Notes under the pieces: model-generated
Told to the model about the DNA's origin: nothing
What the model saw: the letters and a program-made list of their open reading frames with translations, nothing else
Database searches by the model: none
Position numbers and translations under genes: made by a program
In this document: positions 14,958 to 25,100 of the stretch, piece after piece
Position numbering within the stretch: the stretch's first letter is position 1
Layout of the letters: every line of letters starts with the position of its first letter
NCBI GenBank assembly: GCA_035533335.1
Contig: DATLUC010000107.1
Coordinates: 1 to 33,682 of the forward strand
Length of the DNA stretch: 33,682 bases
Reading direction: 5' to 3'
Source: DATKSS01 sp035533335
GTDB lineage: Bacteria > Chloroflexota > Dormibacteria > Dormibacterales > Dormibacteraceae

Positions 14958-15352
14958 ACCTGAAGACACCTGCGGGGCTGAAGCTCCTCCAGACGGTGGT
15001 CATCGCCGACGACGAGTCGACCATGCGCCTGCTCGTGCACGCCACGATCGACTCCGACGACTACACAGTCCTTGAAGCCACCGACGGGGCGCAGGCATGG
15101 GCGATGGTCCAGGAGAAGAATCCTTCGCTGGTCCTCCTGGACGTGCAGATGCCCGGGTTGAGCGGCCTAGAGGTGCTGCGCTTGATCAAGTCCGATCCTG
15201 CCCACAAGAAGACCAAGGTCATCCTCCTCACATCGAAGGCGCAGGAAACCGACATTGAGACAGGACTGCTGGCGGGGGCAGACTTCTACCTGACCAAGCC
15301 ATTCTCACCACTTGACCTGTTGAGCCGGGTCGAGGAAGCCCTCGAGCTCTGA
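14954..15352 (+). CDS. Stand-alone receiver (CheY-like) protein
   Basis: A 132-residue single-domain receiver with IADDE, the phosphoacceptor Asp in LVLLDVQMPG and the Lys in YLTKPFSP. It has no output domain and is a close paralogue of the minus-strand receiver at 13014. It starts at TTG 14954, which overlaps the stop of the His-less hybrid kinase (TTGA), and its stop overlaps the ATG of the next kinase (TGATG). It is well placed to carry phosphate between these two, most likely accepting from the active 15352 kinase. Confidence 0.88.
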   Translation: MNLKTPAGLKLLQTVVIADDESTMRLLVHATIDSDDYTVLEATDGAQAWAMVQEKNPSLVLLDVQMPGLSGLEVLRLIKSDPAHKKTKVILLTSKAQETDIETGLLAGADFYLTKPFSPLDLLSRVEEALEL

Positions 15353-17889
15353 TGGCGCCACAGCGGGGCTGGACGCTCCGCCGATACATGGCGCTGGTGA
15401 TCGCGACTCTGATCGTGGTGGCCGCGACGTCCGCGCTTTACGTGCGGTTTCAAGCCGAGCAGGATGCGCGGCAGGCCGCGAGCGCCGCCGCCACCTTCGC
15501 AGCCCAGAAAGCTGCTGCGCAGCTCACGGCAGGATTCGACCTCATCCGGTCCGTTTCGACTCCGGTCGTGGGTTCCGCCGCCCTTGCGCAGGCTTACTCG
15601 GACCCGACCAAGTGCAGCCTTGGCTATGCGCCGGTCGGTGCGTTCTCCACCGGCCACATCGACCTCGTCAGGCCCGACGGCTCGATTGCCTGCTCCTCTC
15701 TCAAGACCACGGTTCCCGGGCCCGCGCGGGTCTTCGCGGGCCAGTCGTGGCTCGTGGCGACCAGCGAGGTCGTAGTGGCACCCGTGGCCGACCCCGAGTC
15801 CGGAAACCAGGTGGCGGTCGCTGCCTTTCCAGTCGTTGGATTGGGAGTGCTGGCCTGGTTTCTTGACCTGGTGCCGGTAGGGCCGCACCTCGAATCCGAT
15901 TTCGGCAACAGCGCGCACAACGTCGAGTTCGTGGTGGTGGCAAAGGACGGTCGTACCGTGATCGCGCGTTCGGTCAAACCAGCCCAATCGCTGGGTATGA
16001 CCATAGGCAATACGGCCGTCGGACCTGCCCGGGAGGACCTGAACGGGACGCGCCGACTTTACGGATATTCAGCGATCTCGACCGTGGGGTGGGGAGTCTA
16101 TGCCGGCGCCGACGAAAGCGCCGCCATCGCAGCGGCCGATAGCCTATCGAACCGCCTCTTTGTGATCATCCTGGTCGGCGCGTCCGTGGTGATGGCGGTC
16201 CTGTTCGTCTTCCTCCGGCAGACCACCGAACCGATCATGGAATTGAGGAGGCGGGTCGGCCGTGGCCGGCCGTACGACAGTCCCCCGCCAGCCACGGGAG
16301 GCAAAGGCGCGGCGGAGATCGCCGCCCTCTCCGACGAGTTGGACCGGCTGATGGAGACGGTCAACTATGACCTGTCCGAGCGACTTCACAGCGAACAGGC
16401 TGCCCGCGACTCGGAACAGAACTACCGCATGTTGTTCGAGGGCCACCCACAGCCGATGTGGCTCTACGACACGGAGACCCTGGCATTTCTCAAGGTCAAC
16501 GATGCGGCGGTCAAGCAGTACGGGTACTCGCGCGATGAGTTCCTGACCATGAAGATCCCGCAGCTCAGCGCGCCCAATGACCTCGCCAAGCACCTGGAGC
16601 TCGTGTCGCGCCCATTGCCGTCATTCGACAGAACGGGGCCGTGGTGCCACATGATGAAGGACGGCTCGATCGTGCAGGTGCTGGTCACCTCTCACGCCTT
16701 GAGGTTCGACGAGCACAACGCCCGTTTCGTTATCGCTGAGGACCTGACCGACAGCCAACGCCTCGAGCTGGAGCTGCTGCAGTCTCAGGCCCGTGCGGAG
16801 GGCAGTGCTGAGCTCGGTCGGGCCAAGGACGAGATGGTGTCCACGGTGAGCCATGAGATGCGCACCCCGCTCGCCAGCATCGTGGGCTTCACCGAGCTGA
16901 TGGTGACGCGGGAGGTCACGCCCGAGCACCGCCGAGAATACCTCGCGATCATGCTGCAGGAGGGTCGTCGGCTGACCGCTCTGATCAACGACTTCCTGGA
17001 CATCCGCCGCATCGAGGAAGGCGGCAGCCAGATCTTGCAACTTGCACCGGCGGATATCAAAGCGTTGATCGATCGCGCCATCGTCATGCTGGGCGATTCG
17101 ACGACGCCGCCGATCGTGACCAACTTTCAGGCGAACCTGCCCCTCGTCCGGGTCGACAGCGACTCGGTCTTCCGGGTGCTGGCGAACCTGCTTTCGAACG
17201 CGTGCAAGTACTCGCCCGACGGTGGCTCAATCACGGTCTCCGCCCGCGCCGTCGACGGGAACGTCGAGGTCACGGTGCAGGACCATGGGTTGGGGATCCC
17301 CCCGGAATCCCTGTCCCAGATGTTCGCCAAGTTCTACCGGGTTGAGACACCCGACCGCAGAGCGATCCGCGGGACCGGGCTGGGCCTCGCCATCTGCAAG
17401 AACATCGTGGAGGCGCACGGAGGCAAGATCACCGTGCGGTCCCAGGGGCTTGGGCAAGGCACGACGTTCTCCTTCACGGTGCCGGCGGTCAAGAAGCCGG
17501 CTATTGCAGGCGACGTCCTGCTGGTCGAGGACGATTCGGGCTTTGCCCACCTCCTCGAAGCAGAGCTCTCGGCGCGAGGCTTGAGCTCGATCTGGGCGCC
17601 GGACGCGGAGACGGCGGAACGACTGGTGGCGACGACGACGCCACGGGCCGTGGTGCTGGACCTCGTCCTGCCCGGGCTGTCCGGCGAAGAGTTCCTGACG
17701 CGCTTGAGAGCTTCCCGCGGAGCTGCCCTGCCGGTCGTGGTCGTCACAGTCAAGAGCCTGGACCAGGCCGAGACGCTGTCGCTCCAGAAGGCGGGAGTCA
17801 TGGCGATCCTAAGGAAGGGCCCCGGGTCGGCCGAGGCAACCGCGACGATGATCGAGGAATCGCTTGCGCGCCAGGCGGTGGCGCTGTGA
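15352..17889 (+). CDS. Hybrid sensor histidine kinase with extracytoplasmic Cache-like sensor, PAS and receiver
   Basis: An 845-residue membrane kinase: TM1 at about 12-31, an extracytoplasmic Cache-like region (about 32-270, with GWGVYAGAD before the second membrane pass), TM2 near 273-291, a HAMP-like stretch, a PAS domain (about 355-470; QPMWLYDTETLAFLKVNDAAV), HisKA with His501 (VSHEMRTPL), an ATPase with N-box NLLSNACKYSP, DHGLGIP and GTGLGLAI, then a receiver (VEDD, VLDLVLPG, Lys in ILRKG). It senses a periplasmic or external signal and a second input at the PAS. Its kinase-receiver half is the intact counterpart of the His-less protein at 13869, indicating a local duplication. Its stop overlaps the cyclase GTG. 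Confidence 0.92.
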   Translation: MAPQRGWTLRRYMALVIATLIVVAATSALYVRFQAEQDARQAASAAATFAAQKAAAQLTAGFDLIRSVSTPVVGSAALAQAYSDPTKCSLGYAPVGAFSTGHIDLVRPDGSIACSSLKTTVPGPARVFAGQSWLVATSEVVVAPVADPESGNQVAVAAFPVVGLGVLAWFLDLVPVGPHLESDFGNSAHNVEFVVVAKDGRTVIARSVKPAQSLGMTIGNTAVGPAREDLNGTRRLYGYSAISTVGWGVYAGADESAAIAAADSLSNRLFVIILVGASVVMAVLFVFLRQTTEPIMELRRRVGRGRPYDSPPPATGGKGAAEIAALSDELDRLMETVNYDLSERLHSEQAARDSEQNYRMLFEGHPQPMWLYDTETLAFLKVNDAAVKQYGYSRDEFLTMKIPQLSAPNDLAKHLELVSRPLPSFDRTGPWCHMMKDGSIVQVLVTSHALRFDEHNARFVIAEDLTDSQRLELELLQSQARAEGSAELGRAKDEMVSTVSHEMRTPLASIVGFTELMVTREVTPEHRREYLAIMLQEGRRLTALINDFLDIRRIEEGGSQILQLAPADIKALIDRAIVMLGDSTTPPIVTNFQANLPLVRVDSDSVFRVLANLLSNACKYSPDGGSITVSARAVDGNVEVTVQDHGLGIPPESLSQMFAKFYRVETPDRRAIRGTGLGLAICKNIVEAHGGKITVRSQGLGQGTTFSFTVPAVKKPAIAGDVLLVEDDSGFAHLLEAELSARGLSSIWAPDAETAERLVATTTPRAVVLDLVLPGLSGEEFLTRLRASRGAALPVVVVTVKSLDQAETLSLQKAGVMAILRKGPGSAEATATMIEESLARQAVAL

Positions 17890-18599
17890 TCAGGGGCGAT
17901 GAGGCGGAGCGGGCGGCTCAGACTCATGCCGACGACCTCGCCCGGTTGCTGGAGCTGAGAAAGCTCTATGAGGACCGCGGCCCGGAGCCGCAAAGCGGTG
18001 CCGTTCCGACGCCCGTGATCTGGACTGCGTCGATCCTCTTCACAGACATCCGCGGGTTCAGCCGTCTAACCGAGCGTTTCGCGCACGACCCCACCGGCCT
18101 GCTCGACATCCTGAACGCGCACCTCAAGCGCGTCCTGAGGTCGATCTCCATCTGCGGTGGGGTGGTCGAGAAGTTCGTCGGTGACGGGGTGATGGCAACT
18201 TTCGGCGCCGACGACTACATGCCCGACCACGTCGAGCGCGCGATGGCCGGGGCGATCGGTCTGATCGGAGCCAACGAAGCTTTGAACCGCCGCTCCGCCG
18301 CCGAATGGGGGTTCCGGCTCGAGGTCGGTGTCGGGATCGCGACCGGACCGATCGTGATCGGCGCCGTCGGCTCGGCTGAGCGCTCAGAGCTCGGAGTGCT
18401 GGGCGATTCCGTCAACGTTGCAGCCAGGTTGGTGAGCCACGCGGGGCCGGGCGAGATCCTGATGTCGGGCTCGGCCTACATCGCGGTGGCCAACATGCTG
18501 CAGAGCGATCTTACGGACCAGTCGGCGGTGCGTGGCCGGGTGGGGACCCTGGAGATCTACCGGATGTCGCTGCTCGGAGGCCGCGGAGCCCTGAGCTGA
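17886..18599 (+). CDS. Class III adenylate/guanylate cyclase
   Basis: A 237-residue soluble cyclase. After a short helical N-tail come the metal-binding Asp54 (FTDIRGFS) and Asp100 (VGDGVMATFG), Lys96 (EKFVGD) and Asp174 (LGDSVNVAARL), the Lys/Asp pair typical of adenine rather than guanine specificity, and the transition-state residues Asn177 and Arg181. All catalytic positions are present, so it should make cAMP as a homodimer. It has no sensor of its own. GTG 17886 overlaps the hybrid kinase stop (GTGA), so the kinase-receiver module just upstream is a plausible controller. It converges with the next minus-strand gene, 4 nt apart. Confidence 0.92.
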   Translation: MIRGDEAERAAQTHADDLARLLELRKLYEDRGPEPQSGAVPTPVIWTASILFTDIRGFSRLTERFAHDPTGLLDILNAHLKRVLRSISICGGVVEKFVGDGVMATFGADDYMPDHVERAMAGAIGLIGANEALNRRSAAEWGFRLEVGVGIATGPIVIGAVGSAERSELGVLGDSVNVAARLVSHAGPGEILMSGSAYIAVANMLQSDLTDQSAVRGRVGTLEIYRMSLLGGRGALS

Positions 18600-18603
18600 C
18601 GAA

Positions 18604-19764
18604 TCAGGCTGGCGGCGCGGGAGCGCCTATGCCCCCGGTTGCAGCCGGCGCGGCCTCGACCGGCACCGCGGCAGGCGGCGCAAGCGGCAGCGTGAGCGTG
18701 AACGTGCTCCCCTTCCCCACCTCGCTGACCAGGCGGATCTGGCCGCCATGCAACTCCACGATGCGCTTGGTGAGAGCCAGCCCCAGACCCGTCCCGTGGT
18801 TCTGGCGCGATATCGCAGACTCGAACTGGCGGAACTCTTCGAAGAGGTGCTCGCAATCCGCTGCCGAGATACCGATCCCGTTGTCGGAGACGGCCAGCTC
18901 TACGAAGCCGTCACGCCGGTTCGTGGTGATCGCCACCCGGCCCCCATCCGGCGTGAACTTGATCGCGTTTGACACCAGGTTAAGCAGCATCGACTTCACC
19001 TTCAATGCGTCGGCGGATGCCGCCCCGCCGGCCGAGACGTCGGCCTCCAGGCGGATCTTCTTTCGCGTCGCCAGCGGTTCCATGATGGTCACGACATCGC
19101 TGACGATGGCTGCGATGGACACCGTCTCGATGCGCAGCACCATCTTCCCCGCCTCGACCTTGGACAGGTCCAGGATGTCGTCGAGCAGGGCGAGCAGGAA
19201 ACGCCCGCTGGAGTTGATCTCTTGCAGGAACCTGTACCGGGTCGCCTCGTCGAACTTGCCGGCCTTGTCGTCGGCCATCAGCTCGGAGAAGCCGATGATG
19301 GCACTCAGGGGGGTTCGCATCTCGTGACTCATGCTCATCAGGAAGTTGCTCTTGTTTTGAGAGGACCTCACGAGCGCCGAGTACAGGCGTCTGGTCGCCA
19401 GCAGGTTCCTGACGCGAACCACGACTGCTGTCCGGTCGAGTGGCTTGGTCAGGTAGTCGACTGCGCCGAGGTCGAGCGCGCTGTTGCGCGCAGCGGGTCC
19501 CACGTCGCCGGTTAGAACGACGACCGGCAGAAGGTTCAACATGCCGCGCGAGTCGCGCAGCCGCCGCAGGATCTCGAGTCCGTCCGGTGCCGGCATGTGC
19601 AGGTCGAGCAGCACCAGGTCGGGTTTGAAATCGGCGAAAACCCGCTCCGCCTGTGATGAGTCTGTCAGGCCGAGGACCTCGGTCTCGCCATCAGCCAGGA
19701 ACCTCTCCAGCATCACGACGTCGTCCTCGCTGTCGTCGATCACCAGCACGCGGCTGCTCGTCAC
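18604..19764 (-). CDS. Receiver-histidine kinase hybrid (REC-HisKA-HATPase)
   Basis: A 386-residue soluble protein: an N-terminal receiver (IDDSEDD, phosphoacceptor Asp54 in LLDLHMP, Lys in YLTKPLD), HisKA with His147 (SMSHEMRTPL), and an ATPase with N-box NLVSNAIKFTP, DNGIGIS and GTGLGLAL. The C-terminal 25 residues are Ala/Pro-rich. A receiver in front of the kinase core suggests it is switched by phosphate from another kinase, here probably the PAS kinases encoded upstream. GTG 19764 overlaps the preceding stop (GTGA). It is the last gene of the minus-strand operon. Confidence 0.9.
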   Translation of the reverse strand: MTSSRVLVIDDSEDDVVMLERFLADGETEVLGLTDSSQAERVFADFKPDLVLLDLHMPAPDGLEILRRLRDSRGMLNLLPVVVLTGDVGPAARNSALDLGAVDYLTKPLDRTAVVVRVRNLLATRRLYSALVRSSQNKSNFLMSMSHEMRTPLSAIIGFSELMADDKAGKFDEATRYRFLQEINSSGRFLLALLDDILDLSKVEAGKMVLRIETVSIAAIVSDVVTIMEPLATRKKIRLEADVSAGGAASADALKVKSMLLNLVSNAIKFTPDGGRVAITTNRRDGFVELAVSDNGIGISAADCEHLFEEFRQFESAISRQNHGTGLGLALTKRIVELHGGQIRLVSEVGKGSTFTLTLPLAPPAAVPVEAAPAATGGIGAPAPPA

Positions 19765-21782
19765 TTCGTCCTCAGCGCGTCGCGGACTCGGGCGAGAAGG
19801 GCCGGCTCGGTGAACGGCTTGTCAAGGAGAGACACCTCGGGGGGCACTGCGCCCGGACCGAGACCGGGTTGGGCAAAGCCGGACATGTACAGGATCCGCA
19901 GGTCCGGCCGGCTTTCGACCAGGCGCGGCGCTAGCTCGGTGCCCAACATGTGGGGCATGATCATGTCGGTCAGGAGAAGATCGATATGGCCCGGGTATTG
20001 CCGCGCCCTCTCGAGCGCGTCGGGTCCGTTGGCGGCCACCAGCACCTGGTAGCCGTTCTGGCTCAGGATCCGGTCCACGATCTCGCGGAAGTCGTCGGAA
20101 TCCTCGACCACGAGTACCGTCTCGCTCCCCCTGGCGGCGGCCGCGGGCGCAGCGACCTCGACCGCCGCTTTGCCATCGTTGTCGGCCGGCAGAAGTATCG
20201 CGACCCGCGTACCGAGGCCGGGTTCCGAGTACACGTCGACATGACCGCCAGCCTGCTTCACGACGCCGTAGACGGTTGCCAGGCCGAGGCCGGTACCCTG
20301 TCCTCTCGGCTTGGTCGTGAAGAAAGGCTCGAACGCACGCTCAAGGGTCTGCTTGTTCATGCCCTCGCCGGTATCGGTGATGCGGATGCGGACGTAACGT
20401 CCGGGAGTCAGGCCCGGGCGGTCCGCCACGTAAGCCAGGTCGACATCGAGGTTCGCCGTATCGATGGTCAGCGTCCCTCCCTTCTGCATGGCGTCGCGCG
20501 AGTTGACCGCGAGGTTGGTGATCACCTGGCTAAGCTGCCCGGAATCGATCACCACCGGCCACAGGTTCTCGACGGGCAAAGCGACCAGCTCGATGTGCTC
20601 TCCGAGGGTTCGCCGCAGGAGCGGTGCCATCTCATCCACGACGGAGTTGATGTTCATCGACCGGGGCTGGACGACCTCGACACGAGCAAAGGCGAGGAGC
20701 TGATGGGTGAGCCGCGCGGCGCTCTCGGCCGCGCGCTCGATGCGCTCCATGTCTCGCAGCGCCGGCCGCCACTTCTCGCCGTTCCCGCTTTCCACCTCGG
20801 CGGTGAGATTCGCTTTGACGAACCAGCTGAAGTTGAGGATCACCCCGAGGAGGTTGTTGAAGTCGTGCGCCACGCCTCCGGCGAGCTGACCGAGGCTCTC
20901 GAGACGTTGGGTCTGTTGAGCCTGCAGCTCGGCCTTGCGCCGTAGTGTCATGTCCTGGGCCATGACACAGCGTGCCATTCGACCGTCGAAGGCGAGGTTG
21001 GCAGAGGTGATATCGACGTCGACGATCGTTCCCTGCTTGGTGACATGCCTGCGCGGCAGCGAAACGTCCGGGTGGGCCGTCAAGGTCGCCAGCGCACGCT
21101 CCACCGCGGGCGCGTCTTCGGGAGGATGTATGTCGGGTACGCGCATCGCCAGGAACTCCTCGCGCGAGTAGCCATACCGTCTGACGGCGGCGTCGTTCAC
21201 CTCCAGGAATCGCAGCGTGCCCAGCTCGTAAACCCAGGTCGGCTCCGGGTGCGCTTTGAAAAGGAGCAGGTATGCGGTCGCAGTCCGGCTCAGCTCCTGG
21301 CTCATCGCTTCGAGCTGGACCACCTTGTCGTGGAGCTTGGCCATGACCACGCGGAGGTGCTCGGTCTCAAATCGCGCTGATCCGTCAACGTTGCGCTCGG
21401 CAGCAGCCACCGGCTCCTCGACGAGAGCCTTGTCGACTGCGTCGAGGAACAGTTGCGGCTCGTAGGGCTTGATGAGGACCTGCTGGATCCCGATGTCCTC
21501 GGCGAGGCGCCGCACTTCCGCCTCGAGGTAGTGGGCCGTGACCATCACGATGGGAGTCGAGGCGGTCCGTCGATCAGAGCGCACCGTGCGCGCCAGGGCG
21601 TAGCCGTCGATGCTGGGCGTGATCAGGTCGGTGATGATGAGGTCGGGCTTTGTCGTCAGGATCAGGTCGAGACCCGCCTGTCCGTCATCGCAGAGCACGA
21701 CGGTGTGACCCAGGTGCTCGAGGAGCGTCTCGGCGAGCCGGCGATCTGCTGCCACGTCGTCGATCACGATGACCCTGGCCAT
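19761..21782 (-). CDS. Hybrid histidine kinase REC-PAS-HisKA-HATPase-REC
   Basis: A 673-residue soluble kinase with two receivers. REC1 (1-125) has the phosphoacceptor Asp52 (IITDLITPS) and Lys in VLIKPYEP. A PAS domain follows at about 165-280 (EPTWVYELGTLRFLEVNDAAV, similar to the PAS of the 15352 kinase). The dimerisation box is of the AHDFNNLL type with His306, as in many NtrB-like hybrids, followed by an ATPase (N-box NLAVNSRDAM, DTGEGM, GTGLGLAT). REC2 (about 550-670) has VVEDSDD, LLTDMIMP and LDKPF. It starts at ATG 21782, overlapping the stop of the receiver gene (ATGA), and is followed with overlap by the REC-kinase gene. The chain suggests a multistep relay. Confidence 0.92.
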   Translation of the reverse strand: MARVIVIDDVAADRRLAETLLEHLGHTVVLCDDGQAGLDLILTTKPDLIITDLITPSIDGYALARTVRSDRRTASTPIVMVTAHYLEAEVRRLAEDIGIQQVLIKPYEPQLFLDAVDKALVEEPVAAAERNVDGSARFETEHLRVVMAKLHDKVVQLEAMSQELSRTATAYLLLFKAHPEPTWVYELGTLRFLEVNDAAVRRYGYSREEFLAMRVPDIHPPEDAPAVERALATLTAHPDVSLPRRHVTKQGTIVDVDITSANLAFDGRMARCVMAQDMTLRRKAELQAQQTQRLESLGQLAGGVAHDFNNLLGVILNFSWFVKANLTAEVESGNGEKWRPALRDMERIERAAESAARLTHQLLAFARVEVVQPRSMNINSVVDEMAPLLRRTLGEHIELVALPVENLWPVVIDSGQLSQVITNLAVNSRDAMQKGGTLTIDTANLDVDLAYVADRPGLTPGRYVRIRITDTGEGMNKQTLERAFEPFFTTKPRGQGTGLGLATVYGVVKQAGGHVDVYSEPGLGTRVAILLPADNDGKAAVEVAAPAAAARGSETVLVVEDSDDFREIVDRILSQNGYQVLVAANGPDALERARQYPGHIDLLLTDMIMPHMLGTELAPRLVESRPDLRILYMSGFAQPGLGPGAVPPEVSLLDKPFTEPALLARVRDALRTK

Positions 21783-22183
21783 CAGCTCGCCTCTTCTGAC
21801 TGCAGTCGGAGCGGCACGAAAAACGAGTGGATCTGGGCGGCGAAGGTGGTCGGCTCTATGGGTTTGGCGATGTATCCCTGGAAGCCTGCCTTGAGCACAC
21901 GGTCGCGGTCGCCGACCATCGCATACGCGGTCACCGCTACCCGCGGGATCGTCCTCAGGGCGGAATCGGCCGAGAGGATGGCCGCCGCTTCGAGCCCGCT
22001 CATGCGGTCGAGCTGAAGGTCCATCACGATCACCCTGGGGTGCTCGCGCGCCGCGATGGTGATCGCGTCAGCGCCGTCGGTGCAGGTCAGAACGGTGTGG
22101 CCGGCGGCCCGTAAGAGATAGGCCATCAGGTCGCTGCTCGCCTTGTTGTCCTCCACCACCAGGATCAGGCCGTCACGGCTCAT
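21782..22183 (-). CDS. Stand-alone receiver (CheY-like) protein
   Basis: A 133-residue single-domain receiver: VVEDN, phosphoacceptor Asp in VIVMDLQLDR, Lys in YIAKPIEP. It resembles the DivK-like receivers that follow large hybrid kinases. There is no output domain. Its ATG lies inside the 3' end of the ten-PAS kinase gene (11-bp overlap) and its stop overlaps the next kinase start, so it is co-translated with both. It is the probable phosphate acceptor of the giant kinase, which has no receiver of its own. Confidence 0.9.
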   Translation of the reverse strand: MSRDGLILVVEDNKASSDLMAYLLRAAGHTVLTCTDGADAITIAAREHPRVIVMDLQLDRMSGLEAAAILSADSALRTIPRVAVTAYAMVGDRDRVLKAGFQGYIAKPIEPTTFAAQIHSFFVPLRLQSEEAS

Positions 22184-25100
22184 GGTGATCCCTGGGCGCC
22201 AGGAAGCTGAAGGTGCTGCCTTTGCCGAACTCGCTGGTGAACTCGATGCTGCCTCCGAGCAGGCCGGCCAGCCGCTGGCAGATGTAAAGGCCGAGGCCCG
22301 TCCCCTCCCTGGGCGTGGCGAGGTTCTTCTTGAGCTGTTCGAAGGCTTCGAACAGCGTGGCCTGGTCCTCCTGCTTGATGCCGATACCCGTGTCGATCAC
22401 GTCGAAGCGCACCCCAGCCTCGCCCTCGGAGCTGATCTCCTTGATCTCGAGGCGCACATCGCCCGCGTCGGTGAACTTGATCGCGTTGTTGCTCAGGTTG
22501 ATCAGGATCTGGTTCAGGGCTCGTCGGTCGATCGAGGCCTTGACCGGGTGATCCGGGGCGACGACCACGAAGCTCAGGCCCTTGTTGCGTGCGAGCGGCC
22601 TCAGCCCGTCCACGACCCCTTGCGCCACCTCGGCGCAGTCCAGCTCCTGGAAATCGCCTTCCCACTTGCCCGATTCGATCTTGGCCAGGTCCAACAGGTC
22701 GTTGATGATCGAGAGCAGGTGGCGGCCGCTCGACTGCACCGTCTGCAGCTGCTCTTCCTGCTCGGAGTTCAGCGGCCCGGGCAGCTTCATGAGGAGGGTG
22801 CCGGTGAACCCGATGATGGCGTTGAGCGGCGTCCGGAGCTCGTGGCTCATGCTCGCCAGGAAACGGTCCTTGGCGCGGTCTGCTCGCGCGAGCTCGAGGT
22901 TGGTCTCCTGGAGCTGCCTCTCGAAGCGTTTGCGCTCCGTGATCTCGCGGACGGTGGCGAAGATGCCGCGCAGCTTGTGGTCCGGGTCGAAAAGCGTGGC
23001 CGCGTTGTAGGCGACCATGGTCTCGTCGCCATGACGGCTCCTGGCGGTGAGCTCGAAGTCCGTGACCTTGCCTTCGCGAAGCGTCTGGCGCAAGCCCTCT
23101 TCCGCGCTCACCGGGTCGGTGAAGTACTTCTTCAGGTCGGAGCCGATCAGCTCGTCACGGCCGACCCCGGTCAAAGCCTCCATCTGCTGGTTCACGTCGG
23201 TGATCATGCCGACGGGGTCGGTGCTGACCAGGGCGTCGATGTTCGATTCGATCAGCGAGCGCGTGTACACCTGCGAGTCGCGCAGCTGCTGCTCCAACTG
23301 CTTTTGGGCGCTGTTCTCGCGCGCCCCGGCAAGGATTCCCAGGGGAAGCCCGGCCACGTCGGTGAACACGCCGGCGCTCAAGCTGACGGTGATCCGCCGT
23401 CCCTGCCTGGTGACCATCACGAGCTCGTAGCCGGTGACCCGTCCTTCGGCGAATGTCTGGTCTATGCCTGCCGCGGCGCGCACGGGCTCGGTGAAGTAGT
23501 CGTTGAAGCGGGTGCTGACCAGGTGCTTTCCCGAGTAGCCGGTGAGCCGCGTGGCCTCCTCGTTCACGTCCGTGATCACACCGTCCGGGGCGATGGCGAA
23601 CAGCGCGTCTGCGGAGGCCTCGAACAAGGATCGGTTGTAGACCTGCTGCTCGGTGAGCTGGGTGCGCAGGCGCGCCTCTTCTGAGATGTCGCGAGCTGAC
23701 GCGAAGATGCCCTCGATGTGGCCGTCTGGAGCCCGGAACACCGACGCGTTGAGCGAGACGGTGGCCTTGCGGCCGCTCTTTGACTCAAGGATCAGCTCGT
23801 AGTTGGTGACCGCGCCCTCCGCAAGGGTGCGGCGAACGCCCACCGCGGCCTCCTCTGGCTGTGTGAAGTACCGCTTGAACACCGATCCCATGAGCTCCTG
23901 CCGGGAGTAGCCGGTCATGCGGCACATCTGCTCGTTGAGATCCGTTATGAAGCCCTCGGGATCGACCACGACGAGGCCGTCGCCCGAAGACTCGATGAGG
24001 CCACGCAGGTAGTTCTGCTGCTCACGGACCTGCTCCTCCAGGCGCACTCGGTCGGTGACATCGCGGACCGAAGCGAAGATGCCGTGCACGTTGCCGCCGG
24101 GGTCTTTGAACACCGATGCGTTGTAAGACACCTGCAGGTGGCGGCGAGTGCGCGAGACGAGGGTCAGCGCATGCTCAGTCACCACCCCCATCTCAAAGGT
24201 CTGCCGGACGCCGGAGCGGGCGAGCTCGGGGTCGATGAAGTAGTTGGCGAACGGGGTTCCCAGCAGATCGTCTCGCCCGTATCCGGACATGCGGCACATC
24301 TGCTCGTTGACGTCGGAGATGAAACCGTCGGGGTCGACCGTGATGAGGGCGTCCCCGGAGGATTCGATCAGGCCTCGCAGGTACGCCTGCTGCTCCCGGA
24401 GCTGCTCCTCGAGCTTGCGCTGCTCGGTGATCGTCCGGGCCGCGGCGAACACCCCCTGCAGGCGGTTCTCGCGGTCGAACAGTGCCCTCGCGTTGTAGCT
24501 GACGACCGTTTCGCGCCCGTCCTTGGAACGCGCCGTGAGCTCGTAGTTGGTAGCCTTCCCCTCGCTGAGCACGAGCCGGATGGCTTCTTCGGCCCTCGCG
24601 GGCTCGGTGAAGTGCGCCTTGAACGTTGAGCCGATCAGCTCCTCGCGGGTGCGGCTGGTCAGGGCGACCATCTGCTCGTTGACGTCGGTGATGACGCCGA
24701 GCGGGTCGGTGGTCATGATCGCATCGATGTTCGACTCGATCAGAGACCGGGTGTACTTCTGGGTATCCCGCAGCTGGAGCTCCAGCTCCTGCTGGTCCGT
24801 GATGTCTCGGAACGACGCGAATATTCCGCGCACCACGCCCGCGGCGTCGCGGAAGACGGCGGCGTTGAAAGAGACGGGCAGCTTCTGCCCGTTAGCCGAC
24901 TTCATGGTCAGGACGTAGTTGGTCACCAGACCTTTCTCGAAGGTCAGCCTCACGCCGTCGGCCGCGCGTTCTCGCTCGACGAAGTATTCGGAGAATAGTG
25001 AACCTACGAGCTGGGCTCGCCTGTGGCCGACCATCTTGCATAGGGTCTCGTTCAGGTCGATGATCCGCATGTCATCGTCGACGGTCACCAGGCCGTCGCG

